Positions 51,385-60,327 of a stretch of DNA of 64,000 nt are shown in pieces. The stretch is from an uncultured Bacteroidales bacterium (GTDB lineage Bacteria > Bacteroidota > Bacteroidia > Bacteroidales > Muribaculaceae). The DNA lies in NCBI GenBank assembly GCA_902760865.1, contig CACWID010000004.1:62001-126000 (forward strand), written 5' to 3'. Every line of letters starts with the position of its first letter. The stretch's first letter is position 1. The position numbers and the translations under genes are program-made. The notes under the pieces are model-generated. The model was given only the letters and a program-made list of their open reading frames with translations, did no database searches and was not told where the DNA came from.

Positions 51385-52431
51385 ATGGACATTTCAGTAG
51401 TAGTTCCCCTGTATAACGAGGCCGAGTCGCTGCCCGAGCTGGCGCAGTGGATCGAGCGCGTCATGGACGAGCACGGTTTCTCCTACGAGGTGCTGTTCAT
51501 CAACGACGGCAGCACTGACAACTCGTGGGACGTGATCCGCGACATCCACGACAGGAATCCCAGGATGAAGGGCATCGCCTTCCGCCGCAATTACGGCAAG
51601 TCTCCGGCGTTGAACACCGGATTTGAGCGCGCCCAGGGCGACGTGGTCATCACCATGGACGCCGACCTGCAGGACAGCCCCGACGAGATTCCCGAACTCT
51701 ACCGCATGATCAAGCAGGATGGCTATGACCTGGTCAGCGGGTGGAAGAAGAAACGCTACGACCCCCTGAGCAAGACCATCCCGACCAAGCTGTTCAATGC
51801 GACGGCACGTCGCGTAAGCGGCATCCACAACCTGCACGACTTCAACTGCGGCCTGAAGGCCTATCGCCGCGAGGTGGTCAAGCACATCGAGGTCTATGGC
51901 GACATGCACCGTTATGTCCCCTACCTGGCCAAGATTGCCGGCTTCACCCGCATCGGCGAGAAAGAGGTACACCACCAGGCGCGCAAGTACGGCACGACCA
52001 AGTTCGGTCTTGACCGCTTTGTCAACGGCTATCTGGACCTGCTGACGCTGTGGTTCCAGGCCAAGTTCGGTGTCAAGCCGATGCACTTCTTCGGTCTGCT
52101 CGGCAGCCTGATGTTCCTGCTCGGTTTCATTGCCGTAATCGTCGTGGGCGCCCTCAAGCTCTACCACATGCACAGCGGCCACAGCTACACATTGGTCACC
52201 AATTCGCCCTACTTCTACCTGGCCCTCACGATGATGATCCTGGGTACACAACTCTTCATGACGGGTTTCCTGGGCGAGCTCATCATCCGTCACAGCAACG
52301 ACCGCAACCACTACGAGATCGGTGACGAGATTATCGGCGACCAGACCGCCTTGCCCGCCCGTCAGCACAGCAACGGACTGCCCGAGGCCAAGAAGGAGAA
52401 ACAGACCATCACCCTCGACGTCGAGCAATGA
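51385..52431 (+). CDS. Family 2 glycosyltransferase with two membrane helices (DPMS/GtrB type)
   Basis: 348 residues. The GT-A domain has VVPLYNEAESLPELAQWIE, FINDGSTDNSW, RRNYGKSPALNTGFERA and the metal site TMDADLQDSPDEIPEL, followed by GWKKKRYDPLSKTIPTKLFN. The C-terminus carries two helices near 232-255 and 276-300 and a charged tail. It probably transfers a sugar to a polyprenyl phosphate. It follows the DUF4199 gene by 60 bases and overlaps the next gene by four bases (ATGA at 52428-52431). Confidence 0.93.
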   Translation: MDISVVVPLYNEAESLPELAQWIERVMDEHGFSYEVLFINDGSTDNSWDVIRDIHDRNPRMKGIAFRRNYGKSPALNTGFERAQGDVVITMDADLQDSPDEIPELYRMIKQDGYDLVSGWKKKRYDPLSKTIPTKLFNATARRVSGIHNLHDFNCGLKAYRREVVKHIEVYGDMHRYVPYLAKIAGFTRIGEKEVHHQARKYGTTKFGLDRFVNGYLDLLTLWFQAKFGVKPMHFFGLLGSLMFLLGFIAVIVVGALKLYHMHSGHSYTLVTNSPYFYLALTMMILGTQLFMTGFLGELIIRHSNDRNHYEIGDEIIGDQTALPARQHSNGLPEAKKEKQTITLDVEQ

Positions 52432-52922
52432 AACTCCCCTGCCGCATAGCAGCCATCGCCATGCTGGCGCTCACCCTGGGCGCCGCCATGGTCGCGTGCA
52501 ACGACACCAGCTGTTATGAGAACGGCAGCAGCCTGCCGCTGGCCGCCCTCTACGTGGGGAACAGCCAGCAGACCATCGGCGGGATCACCGTCATGGGCAT
52601 CGGCGCTCCCGGCGACAGCCTGATCCTCGATTCGGCGACGGTCAAAGAGGTGTACCTGCCCCTGCGTGCAAGCGTCACGACCACCAGTTATGAGTTGCGC
52701 CGCTGGTTCGTCAACGGCACTGACAGGGTCTGCTATCGCGACACCATCACATTTGACTATCAGCCGATTGAGTATTTCCACTCCATCGAGTGCGGCGCCA
52801 TGTTCAACTTCCAGGTCAACCGCGTGAACCACACCAGCCATGTCATCGACTCGGTTGTCGTGCTCACTCCGCTCATCACCAACAAGCGCACCCCCGCCCT
52901 GCGCATACACTTCGCCCGATGA
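52428..52922 (+). CDS. DUF6452-like lipoprotein
   Basis: 164 residues. Signal peptide with lipobox MVAC (Cys24), then CYENGSSLPLAALYV and a beta-rich body ending VLTPLITNKRTPALRIHFAR, which resembles the DUF6452 family of Bacteroidota. It overlaps both neighbours by four bases (ATGA), so it is translationally coupled to the glycosyltransferase and to the following beta-barrel protein. In other Bacteroidota this family is commonly paired with DUF6048, as here. It is probably an envelope assembly or surface component; role not known. Confidence 0.8.
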   Translation: MKLPCRIAAIAMLALTLGAAMVACNDTSCYENGSSLPLAALYVGNSQQTIGGITVMGIGAPGDSLILDSATVKEVYLPLRASVTTTSYELRRWFVNGTDRVCYRDTITFDYQPIEYFHSIECGAMFNFQVNRVNHTSHVIDSVVVLTPLITNKRTPALRIHFAR

Positions 52923-53803
52923 ACAGCCGCTACACATACCTGCTCAATGACATCAAGGGGACAGTTCTCTTGATGGCATTTTGCCTGTTCGTCGTCTTCT
53001 CGGCCGGAGCGCAACAACCTGACAAACGGCACGTTACTCCCGTCAAGCCGGAGACCAACCAGGTGAAGCCGCCGCCCAAGGGCACCGATGAGAAGATCAT
53101 CCAGCAATACATCTCCGGTGACAGCGCGGCAGCCGTCGCCGAGGCCCGCCGCGACTCGCTGCGACGCATCTATAAGCACTACCCGCTGCTGACCGACCTG
53201 TCCGTCGGCGTGAACCTGATCGAACCGCTGTTCATGGCCTTCGGGCAGACCTATGCCAGCGTTGACGTCAATGCCACGCTCAACATGTGGAACCGCATCC
53301 AGCCCACCTTGGAGTTGGGACTGGGTTGGGCCAAGTCCACGCCCGACGACATGAACTTCACCTACCACGGCAAGCCCTCCCCCTATGTCAAGGTCGGCGC
53401 CAATTACAATTTCCTGTTCAAGAATTCGCCCGACTATCAGGCACTGCTGGGTATCAGACTGGGTTACAGCAACTTCGGCTACGACATCACCGACGTGACC
53501 TACCGCTCTTCCTACTGGGACGAATACATCAACTATGACATCCGCGGCGAGCGCTCCCACGCACTGTGGGGCGAAGCCTGCGTTGGCCTCAAGGTCAAAC
53601 TTTTTGACCGGCTCTCGATGGGGTGGATGATTCGCTACCACGGCATCTTCAACTACGGCAAAAACGCCAGCTCAAAACCCTGGTTCATACCGGGTTATGG
53701 CCCGCGCAGCAGCTCGTTGGGGCTCTCGCTGAGCATCTCCTACACCCTGCCCCTCCACCGCGAGGAAGCAGACATTACCACAGAACCTGTCAGAGAGCGA
53801 TAA
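52919..53803 (+). CDS. DUF6048-like outer membrane beta-barrel protein
   Basis: 294 residues from the ATG at 52919, which overlaps the preceding stop; an earlier in-frame extension is not plausible. Signal-like helix MAFCLFVVFSAGAQQ around residues 19-33, then a Pro/Lys linker and alternating amphipathic strands (LSVGVNLIEPLFMAFGQTYA; PYVKVGANYNFLFKN; GLSLSISYTLPLHRE), typical of a small outer-membrane barrel and matching DUF6048. It belongs to the coupled DUF6452-DUF6048 pair. The following small gene starts four bases after its stop. Confidence 0.82.
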   Translation: MNSRYTYLLNDIKGTVLLMAFCLFVVFSAGAQQPDKRHVTPVKPETNQVKPPPKGTDEKIIQQYISGDSAAAVAEARRDSLRRIYKHYPLLTDLSVGVNLIEPLFMAFGQTYASVDVNATLNMWNRIQPTLELGLGWAKSTPDDMNFTYHGKPSPYVKVGANYNFLFKNSPDYQALLGIRLGYSNFGYDITDVTYRSSYWDEYINYDIRGERSHALWGEACVGLKVKLFDRLSMGWMIRYHGIFNYGKNASSKPWFIPGYGPRSSSLGLSLSISYTLPLHREEADITTEPVRER

Positions 53804-53807
53804 CACC

Positions 53808-53945
53808 ATGATCATCAGACCGATAAAGAAACCGCGACCCGGCGGCAGGGCACCACGCATCACGCCTCCCTCCCGTGAGGGCTGGTACAAGCGATTCAGG
53901 CAGCTGGCAGCCCTTGCCGGCAAGCAGCTCAGAGTCAAGCCATGA
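53808..53945 (+). CDS. Small basic protein of 45 residues, coupled within the envelope operon
   Basis: ATG 53808 to TGA 53943-53945. The peptide starts MIIRPIKKPRPGGRAPRI and ends LAGKQLRVKP: about one quarter Lys/Arg, with Pro/Gly at the front and a short amphipathic helix at the back. It starts four bases after the beta-barrel gene and its stop overlaps the next start (ATGA), the same coupling used by its neighbours. That spacing is the main evidence that it is real. I recognise no family. It could be a regulatory peptide or simply a coupling leader. Confidence 0.6.
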   Translation: MIIRPIKKPRPGGRAPRITPPSREGWYKRFRQLAALAGKQLRVKP

Positions 53946-54724
53946 GGATCGCGCTACGCCATCTGCCCTTGTTGATGCTCACCGCAGCGTTGCTGCTGGG
54001 AGTCATCTCGTGCGGCAAGGACGAGCCCCGCACGCAGCGGCACGATACCAGCAACCACTCTACACCCGCCGACACTACCCACAGCAGCGACACCACCGGA
54101 CACCACAGCAACGACACCACCGGAAACCACGGCAACGACAGCACTCCACCGCCCCATGTCTCCATCACGATCAACGCCCCGCGCGACTACGGCTACATGG
54201 GCCAGACCATGCAGCTGACAGCCGTCACGACCGGCAGCACCGACGCCGTGACATGGCGCTCGACACGCACAACCGTCGCCACCGTAGATGCCAGCGGACT
54301 GGTCCAGTTCAACAATGCGCTGCAGGACAGCTCCACGACAATCATCGCCACGGCCGGAGCCGCATGCGACAGCATCACGCTGACCAACCGCTGCTGGAGC
54401 GTGGCCGCATGGAGCGGCGGCAGTTGGGCCACGCCACCCTACCTCACCGTCCATTCTGGAGACACCATCATCCTGACCATCGTGGACAGCAAGGGCCGGC
54501 CCGTCAACGACGGCGGCTTCAATGCCGGGGCCTGCCAGTGGACAGCCAGCAGCCGCAACGCCGACGTGACAACCGCCCTCACCGCGATTGGCACGCCCGA
54601 ATCCGACAGCAGTCAGCGCCGATGGCTCGTTGCCGGCGACGCCCCTGCCGGAGCCATCATTACCGTCATAGCTCAGCACGGCGATGCGGCAGCGTCCATC
54701 ACATGTGCCATCGCTACACATTGA
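53942..54724 (+). CDS. Ig-like (Big_2) lipoprotein with Asp/His/Thr linker
   Basis: 260 residues. Signal peptide with lipobox VISC (Cys24), then a low-complexity linker near residues 32-70 made of short repeats (HSSDTTGHHSNDTTGNHGND). A Big_2-type Ig domain follows (INAPRDYGYMGQTMQLTAVT; TWRSTRTTVATVDASGLVQF), then a second beta domain (WSVAAWSGGSWATPPYLTVH). It is a surface or periplasmic lipoprotein of unknown ligand; the His-rich linker might bind metal, which is speculation. Last gene of the coupled envelope operon. Confidence 0.82.
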   Translation: MRIALRHLPLLMLTAALLLGVISCGKDEPRTQRHDTSNHSTPADTTHSSDTTGHHSNDTTGNHGNDSTPPPHVSITINAPRDYGYMGQTMQLTAVTTGSTDAVTWRSTRTTVATVDASGLVQFNNALQDSSTTIIATAGAACDSITLTNRCWSVAAWSGGSWATPPYLTVHSGDTIILTIVDSKGRPVNDGGFNAGACQWTASSRNADVTTALTAIGTPESDSSQRRWLVAGDAPAGAIITVIAQHGDAAASITCAIATH

Positions 54725-55001
54725 CTTATTGACATACGTCAATTTTCTCGGGTGTTTTGCGATTTTTTTGCCGATTTTTCAAAAAAATTTTGCCAGTTCA
54801 AAAAAAGTTCGTAATATTGTAGTCTGAAAAGCGGGAAAAAGCACGCATTTTATACGCAATTTTCTGATTTTCATAATTTTATGGATATTTTATGCCTCAT
54901 AACGACATTATGTGTTGTGCGGCTGTAAACCCAAAGAAACAAAAACAAAAAAACAAAAAATATTAATTAACATTATTACTAACAATTTAACGCAATTATC
55001 T
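54725..55001. other. AT-rich intergenic leader
   Basis: 277 bases. It holds TAATATTG at 54812-54819, a near match to the -7 box, and a long A-rich leader before the next start. No terminator hairpin is seen after 54724. Confidence 0.45.
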
Positions 55002-55976
55002 ATGAAGATTAAAAATTTACTTCTCTTTGCGGCTGCTGCATCAGTTGGCTTCTCCGCCTTCGCTGATGACCTGTCGAATGGTGAGTTGGCATTCCTGAAT
55101 GACGGCACCCCCGCCATGGTTGGACAGACCACCAATGACCACTTGTTTGTTCGCAATGACTACAGCGACACGGGTGACATGATGACCTACACCAATAAGG
55201 TTACCTTCAAGGCCGGTACCCCCCAAGTTGTTAAGTTCTGGCTTGATGACGACGAGATCTATCAGAACGAGAAGGTACAGGCTCTGCCCCCGACGCTGAT
55301 TCAGGACGATGGCGAAGCTTACAAGGAGATTACTTACAACTCGCTGCAGTGCGACCTGTATTTGCCCACCAGCATCAGAATGATCAAGTCTGAGAATGAT
55401 GATGGTGACGAGATTGACCACCTCCAGGGTCCCCGTATGCCGAACACCGCTATCTTCAACTTCTCGATTGGTGGCACCAAGGTGGTTGACGGTATTGAGT
55501 ACAACGTTTACACCATCCTGATTTCTAACCAGAAGAACAACGGTACCCACTTCTCGTCAAAGAACGCTAGGAGCTATCAGAACAATGGCGCCCTGAAGAA
55601 GGACGACGCCGAGCTGTTCAGCATCTTCCTGCAGAACGACAACCAGGCTGAGGTTGAAGGTCACCTGGCCGACATGATTATCGCTAACCAGGAGTTTGGT
55701 ATGCGTGAGCCCCTCATCGCAGGTTGGGATCCCAACGACTATCGCTTCATCTATGGTGAGGGCGGTAACAACGAGACCCAGCGCTTCCAGTACTACAACC
55801 GCGTAGCCCTGTATGGCAGCGTTAACGTAGTAGAGAACCTGGCCCAGAAGACCATCAACAGCGTGAAGTACTACAATGTTGCTGGTATGGAGAGCAACGA
55901 GCCCTTCGACGGTGTTAACATCAAGGTGACCACCTACAACGATGGTACCACCAGCACCTGCAAGGTGATCAAGTAA
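55002..55976 (+). CDS. Secreted protein with type IX-like sorting tail
   Basis: 324 residues from ATG 55002, chosen because MKIKNLLLFAAAASVGFSAFA is a clean signal peptide; the open frame upstream is lysine-rich noise. The body is beta-rich with no family I can name (LFVRNDYSDTGDMMTYTNKV; RMPNTAIFNFSIGGTKVVDG). The C-terminus INSVKYYNVAGMESNEPFDG followed by TTYNDGTTSTCKVIK is the same sorting-like tail as in the genes at 41256 and 43442. Codon choice is T-rich, like the 41256 gene and rpsP, hinting at strong expression. It is followed by a perfect 15-bp terminator stem. Confidence 0.82.
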   Translation: MKIKNLLLFAAAASVGFSAFADDLSNGELAFLNDGTPAMVGQTTNDHLFVRNDYSDTGDMMTYTNKVTFKAGTPQVVKFWLDDDEIYQNEKVQALPPTLIQDDGEAYKEITYNSLQCDLYLPTSIRMIKSENDDGDEIDHLQGPRMPNTAIFNFSIGGTKVVDGIEYNVYTILISNQKNNGTHFSSKNARSYQNNGALKKDDAELFSIFLQNDNQAEVEGHLADMIIANQEFGMREPLIAGWDPNDYRFIYGEGGNNETQRFQYYNRVALYGSVNVVENLAQKTINSVKYYNVAGMESNEPFDGVNIKVTTYNDGTTSTCKVIK

Positions 55977-55996
55977 GATATCCCTTACATTTTATA

Positions 55997-56036
55997 ACAA
56001 AAGAAACCGCGAGCATCTGCCCGCGGTTTCTTTTGT
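55997..56036 (+). terminator. Strong terminator with 15-bp perfect stem
   Basis: ACAAAAGAAACCGCG (55997-56011) pairs with CGCGGTTTCTTTTGT (56022-56036), 10-base loop. It closes the gene ending at 55976. Confidence 0.88.
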
Positions 56037-56092
56037 ATTTACGGTTCTGCCCAACGTAAACATCTTCGGCAAATGATAGCGCCAGCAACTCC

Positions 56093-56211
56093 CCCTCTAA
56101 GAAGAGGGGGCTGGGGGGCGTTGATGCTACCGATGACGTTTGTTTGTCGCTGTAGCACGATCGCCCCCGCCCTGACGGGCTCCCCTCTTAGCCAAGAGAG
56201 GGAGTATTTGA
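56093..56211. repeat. G/C-run hairpins with GGGGGGCGTTGAT
   Basis: CCCCTCTAAGAAGAGGGG at 56093 then GGGGGGCGTTGAT, and a second hairpin CCCCTCTTAGCCAAGAGA at about 56181. Same motif set as 29869-29967. Confidence 0.6.
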
Positions 56212-56253
56212 ATATCAGCACGTTAGATTCATCGAATGGACATTGTGCGCACG

Positions 56254-58155
56254 TCACCGGTTCGGTTTCATGTGCTGCACAATCCACGGGTTCACGACCA
56301 TCGACTTGTCGGCGGTTTTTTCCTGCCCGTTGGCAGAGATGTCATCCATCACCAGCAGACCGATGGCACGGGTCATCAGGATGTCGTCGTGTTTCCCGGG
56401 CCGGGCCTCGTAGCGGCCGTTAATCATCTGGTAGTTGCGCATCTCATTCACAGCCTCGATGTCCCGCTCGACGTAGGAGTGCTCCCTCAGCGCCCTTATC
56501 AGCGCCGTGATGGCCTCGCGCTTGGTCTTCACATTGGTGTGGAACCCCAGATGCACCCTGTCACGCTTGTACACCAGGCCATAGCACATGTGTACCTTCT
56601 GCAGGATGTATTCGCTCTCGCCGGCACGTGCGGTCTCGTTGGTCAGCGTGTTGCTCTCGACAACCAACGGCGCCATGTTATAGAAGACGGCCAGCTGCAT
56701 GGATTTCCACCCCAACTCGTCATGGTCGATGTGGCCTCGCCACTGAGCGACGATGGCAGCGGGGCGGTTGCCTGTCGCCATGCGCCAGACGGCAATCACC
56801 GAGTAGTCGCTCGAGTCCGAGCGTCCGCCCACGTCCACCACGACGACGTAGCTCACCCTGACGGTGCCGCCGCGTTCGGGCATGTCCCACACCTTGAGCA
56901 AGCCATTGCTGGCCGACACAAGCCGCACGTTGCGCTTGGCCTCCAGGCCGCTGTCGCCGTCGGCCATAATGTCGCCCACCAGCACCGGTGCCCCGTGGCA
57001 CGTCTTCTCCAACTCATCGAGGTGCTCACGCGCAAAGGGGTTGCTGCCCGTCGTCGAGAAGGCCTCGCTCTCATTACTCGGGTACTCCGCCATCATCAAT
57101 TCATGGCAGCGGTACTCCTTTCGCTTGGTGTGGTACCAGTGAATCTGCTCCAGCGTGCAGCCGTCATTCCACAAGTTGCGCTCATACGGGTCCATCTCGC
57201 GCCACAGCGCCGCCGCATCGTCCAGGGCCAGGGAATAGATGCCGATTTCGTGCCACGGCACGAACACCATAGCCTTGTCGCTCCGCCCCAGGCACGCCCT
57301 CTCCCACTCGTCATGGAAGTAGTCCCCCACGCCGTTGGCGGTGGACTCGAGCACGATGACGGTCTCGGGTTCCAGCGCGATGCTGCCGCACACGCTACGT
57401 ATCAGGTCGTCGGGCGAATGCATCGCGCTTTCCTGCCAGAAGGCCACCTCGCTCAGGTGGGCCATGGCGATGTCATAGCCACGGGCGGCATCCTCGCTGC
57501 GCGAACTCCCCGTGAGGACCAGGCAGTCGCGCGTGGTGATCTGCTGCACATTGGGTTGCCCCTCCAGTTTGGTGAAGCGGGGCGCATCGGCCTCATCGTC
57601 GAGCAATTCGCGCGGATAATGCCTCAGCAGCAGGTTGTACATCCGCTTGATGCTCTTGCTCGTGGCATGCAAGTGGCCGCATATCAAGCTATTCCAACCC
57701 TTATGGCGCACCATCTGCATCCAGGCCAGATACATCTGCACCAGCGTCGAGCCGCCCCACTGGCGGGCTTTGAGCAGAATCACCCTGACGGGACGCCCTG
57801 CCACGCGCTGTTCCTCCATCACCGCCACGAGGCGCCGTTGCGGCCGGTTCAGCACCAGCGGCACGTTGCGCCCGCTCAGTTTGTCCTTGATGGTCACACA
57901 CCGCGCGCACCAGAATTCAAAGTCCTCCCTGATGCGCGCCTTCTCCTGCTCGACGGCAGGCAACGACCGGTAGTCAGGACACGCCGCCAGCACAGCACGG
58001 GGCACCAGGCAACCGTCCACATCCACTCGGTCACCCCAGCAGCCGACACCCGTCAGCGGGTCATAACGGTCGTCGGCCAGCAACGCCAGCCGACGACGGT
58101 TCTCCTCCAGGATCTCCTCTATATTATATAATGTGTCTTCCATGTCATTAATCAA
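56254..58155 (-). CDS. Phage-type terminase large subunit
   Basis: 633 residues. The ATPase half has a Walker-A-like VILLKARQWGGSTLVQMY near 130 and Walker B-like IAMAHLSEVAFW near 230, then the coupling motif VIVLESTANG. The nuclease half has VVVVDVGGRSDSSDYSVIAV near 440, VVESNTLTNETARAG and RPGKHDDILMTRAIG, giving the acidic residues of an RNase-H fold. This is the motor that packages DNA into phage heads. No portal, capsid, protease or integrase gene is nearby. The start at 58155 overlaps the upstream gene end by eight bases; the Met at 58143 is an alternative. All expected motifs look intact. Confidence 0.85.
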   Translation of the reverse strand: MINDMEDTLYNIEEILEENRRRLALLADDRYDPLTGVGCWGDRVDVDGCLVPRAVLAACPDYRSLPAVEQEKARIREDFEFWCARCVTIKDKLSGRNVPLVLNRPQRRLVAVMEEQRVAGRPVRVILLKARQWGGSTLVQMYLAWMQMVRHKGWNSLICGHLHATSKSIKRMYNLLLRHYPRELLDDEADAPRFTKLEGQPNVQQITTRDCLVLTGSSRSEDAARGYDIAMAHLSEVAFWQESAMHSPDDLIRSVCGSIALEPETVIVLESTANGVGDYFHDEWERACLGRSDKAMVFVPWHEIGIYSLALDDAAALWREMDPYERNLWNDGCTLEQIHWYHTKRKEYRCHELMMAEYPSNESEAFSTTGSNPFAREHLDELEKTCHGAPVLVGDIMADGDSGLEAKRNVRLVSASNGLLKVWDMPERGGTVRVSYVVVVDVGGRSDSSDYSVIAVWRMATGNRPAAIVAQWRGHIDHDELGWKSMQLAVFYNMAPLVVESNTLTNETARAGESEYILQKVHMCYGLVYKRDRVHLGFHTNVKTKREAITALIRALREHSYVERDIEAVNEMRNYQMINGRYEARPGKHDDILMTRAIGLLVMDDISANGQEKTADKSMVVNPWIVQHMKPNR

Positions 58156-60166
58156 GTTTTCCTAGATAAATCAATGTCGGCAACAGCAGGGTCCCGCTCG
58201 ATGCCGTACCGTCCATCGCGAGGGTCACCGTCCTGGCAGGCACAGCTACCGCAGGCGTCGCAAGCGGCTGATCCACAGCGCCGTTTACCGTGATAAGACT
58301 CACGCCCTGTTCCTGGCCCATGATGCCCCGCTGGCCCGTCAGGCGCAGCGCCACATCCACGTCGTCGCCCCTCACATGCCACACTACACGCCGCACCCGC
58401 TGGGCCATCAAGGCATCGAGCGGCACCGAATGGCTGCGCCATGCCACGGGCATCACCGCCTGCAGCTCGTGCTCCAAGTCGAGCAACGTGCCGGCATCGG
58501 TCACTGCAAAGGCATGGCGAGGGTCGCTGTAGAGCTGGGCCGCATCAATGGTGCGCACACTCAGGCGTCCGCTGGGCAGCATCGCCACAGGGTAGCCTGA
58601 CGATGGCAGCAGCCATAGTTCGCCCTGCGCGTCGCTCCATGCCAGCGAGGCACAATCCACATTGCGGTGACGCACCGACAGGCGTGACCCGTTCAGGCGG
58701 CACAGGTGGCCATGGCGCGACACCAGCCACACGTCGCCGGCGCCCTCCACGGGCGGCACCCCGGCGGCAATGACGGTGCGGTCCACCAGACGCGCTTCGC
58801 CCAACTTGCCCAGGGCGCTCTGCGGAATGGCATAGATGCCGTCGTCGGTGAACACATACACCGGGTAACGCCCGAAACCACTCGAGTAGAGCGGCCTTGT
58901 CGCCACGGCCATCGCCAGCGGAACGGCGCCCATCACGCGACGCCGGTGAGACTCGGCCAGGGCATTCCCCGCCTCGCTCACCACAACATCGCCGTCACGG
59001 GTGCAGCAGTACAGGCGGCCGGCGGCGGTCGTCGAGCACACCACTCCGGCGAGCGACGGCAGCAGGCCGATGGCCTTGCACTGCACGTTGCTCAGTGTCA
59101 ACGCCTCGTCAGCTCCAGCAAAATCACTGCCCATCACCGACGCCGAGGCGGCAGCGCGAGCGACAAGATGCCACGGCGAGGCCGCCAGCTCACGCGCTAT
59201 GGCATCGGCACTGCGGCGCGAAAGGCCCATTTCCAGGACGTATTCGCGGGGGCCGGTCGTTCGCGTCACGCAGCGGTAGTCCAGCGTGCGGCTCTCGGTC
59301 AGCAACCGAGACTCGTCGGTGACAAACACATCGATGCTCGACACCAGGGGCAACCACTCGGCGGCGATATTGCGGGTCACCTCAATGTCCAACCCGTAGT
59401 GTACCAGCGACATCGTGGTCGCTTCAATGCCGGTGAAGCCGCTACTGCCGGTCACCACAGCCGCCTCGATGCGGTCGGCATTGGCCATCGTCGCATCGCC
59501 CACTCGCACGGGGTCGCTCATCCACAGGTAACTGCCGTCGAGCAGCCGCACCGCCCATCGCACCAGCATCGGCGACAGGTAACGGCCCTCGGCCCGGATG
59601 TCGGCAGCCAGGGACGACCACGCCGAGCGCAGCCGCGACCGGAGCACCGCGACGTCCTCATCGGCCAGCGGGGCGCGCCACTGGCTGTAGGGCGACGCAA
59701 AACTGTAGGCGTCGAGTTGCACGCTACTGCTCGACATCGCCGTGCCGACACGCAGCGCGGGTACGGCGGCTGCAGGGTCCAGCACCGTCCAGGCCCCGTC
59801 ACGCTGTGCCACATAGGTCAGTCCTTGCCCGGTGACAATCACAATCAGGTCGCCGATGCTGTGGGCGCCCACCACGGGCGACTGCACCGTCGCCACCGTG
59901 GCGCCGTCGATCTTCACCGTCATGCCGTGGCAGGTCACCCTGTGCGGTCCCGCCATCAGCAAGAGGCGGTCGCCCACGGCAACGGCACCCACGGCGGCCG
60001 GTTGTCCGGTCACCTGCAATGCCGACTCACATTCGCGCACATTTTGGGCCAGAACGGCCTCACCACACTGTGCCGCCTCACCATTGGCCAGCGGCATCGT
60101 TCCCCGAGCGATGACCCGGAGTTCAGTCATCTTTTTCTTAGTCTTTCTTGTGTTTTTCATGTTCAT
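58148..60166 (-). CDS. Large beta-rich protein coupled to the terminase, probable phage structural protein
   Basis: 672 residues from ATG 60166; the Met at 60130 (MTELRVIARGTMPLANGEA) is an equally good start without the Lys-rich leader. I recognise no named family. The sequence is Ala/Val-rich with repeated short strands that look like propeller or beta-helix blades (AVGDRLLLMAGPHRVTCHGM; VVCSTTAAGRLYCCTRDGDV; GDVWLVSRHGHLCRLNGSRL). No signal peptide. Phages often place a stabilisation or tail protein of this kind near packaging genes, but function is a guess. The gene is very GC-rich and its stop overlaps the terminase start region. Confidence 0.6.
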   Translation of the reverse strand: MNMKNTRKTKKKMTELRVIARGTMPLANGEAAQCGEAVLAQNVRECESALQVTGQPAAVGAVAVGDRLLLMAGPHRVTCHGMTVKIDGATVATVQSPVVGAHSIGDLIVIVTGQGLTYVAQRDGAWTVLDPAAAVPALRVGTAMSSSSVQLDAYSFASPYSQWRAPLADEDVAVLRSRLRSAWSSLAADIRAEGRYLSPMLVRWAVRLLDGSYLWMSDPVRVGDATMANADRIEAAVVTGSSGFTGIEATTMSLVHYGLDIEVTRNIAAEWLPLVSSIDVFVTDESRLLTESRTLDYRCVTRTTGPREYVLEMGLSRRSADAIARELAASPWHLVARAAASASVMGSDFAGADEALTLSNVQCKAIGLLPSLAGVVCSTTAAGRLYCCTRDGDVVVSEAGNALAESHRRRVMGAVPLAMAVATRPLYSSGFGRYPVYVFTDDGIYAIPQSALGKLGEARLVDRTVIAAGVPPVEGAGDVWLVSRHGHLCRLNGSRLSVRHRNVDCASLAWSDAQGELWLLPSSGYPVAMLPSGRLSVRTIDAAQLYSDPRHAFAVTDAGTLLDLEHELQAVMPVAWRSHSVPLDALMAQRVRRVVWHVRGDDVDVALRLTGQRGIMGQEQGVSLITVNGAVDQPLATPAVAVPARTVTLAMDGTASSGTLLLPTLIYLGKLD

Positions 60167-60248
60167 ATAGGTATTAAATCATCCTCTAAAAGGGGTTTAT
60201 ACGGTTTTGATGCGAAGGTAAGGGCACCCGCATCACCGCCACAAGTAC

Positions 60249-60293
60249 AAAAAGCTGCCGGACAGTCATCACGGGGATGATTGTCCGGCAGCT
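60249..60293 (-). terminator. Terminator after the dockerin-ended gene at 60328
   Basis: A 12-bp stem AGCTGCCGGACA (60253-60264) and TGTCCGGCAGCT (60282-60293) with an inner TCATC/GATGA pair; on the minus strand it is followed by TTTTT. Confidence 0.88.
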
Positions 60294-60327
60294 ATGCTTA
60301 TCAATGCCGTCCAGTGAGGGCGGTACT

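Noticed and set aside
56236-58131. Long plus-strand open frame (631 codons) opposite the terminase gene
   Set aside because: It is the mirror of a GC-rich gene whose codons end in G/C; its translation is His/Arg/Val-rich with no domain, while the minus strand has clear terminase motifs.
56254-60166. Complete prophage
   Set aside because: Only two phage-like genes are seen and both flanks are ordinary secreted-protein genes; no integrase, capsid, portal, lysis gene or attachment repeats.
58706-60280. Plus-strand frame of 524 codons opposite the large terminase-linked protein
   Set aside because: Composition is typical of an antisense frame in GC-rich DNA (His, Arg, Gly). The minus-strand frame is coupled to the terminase gene and is the better choice, though neither has a named family.
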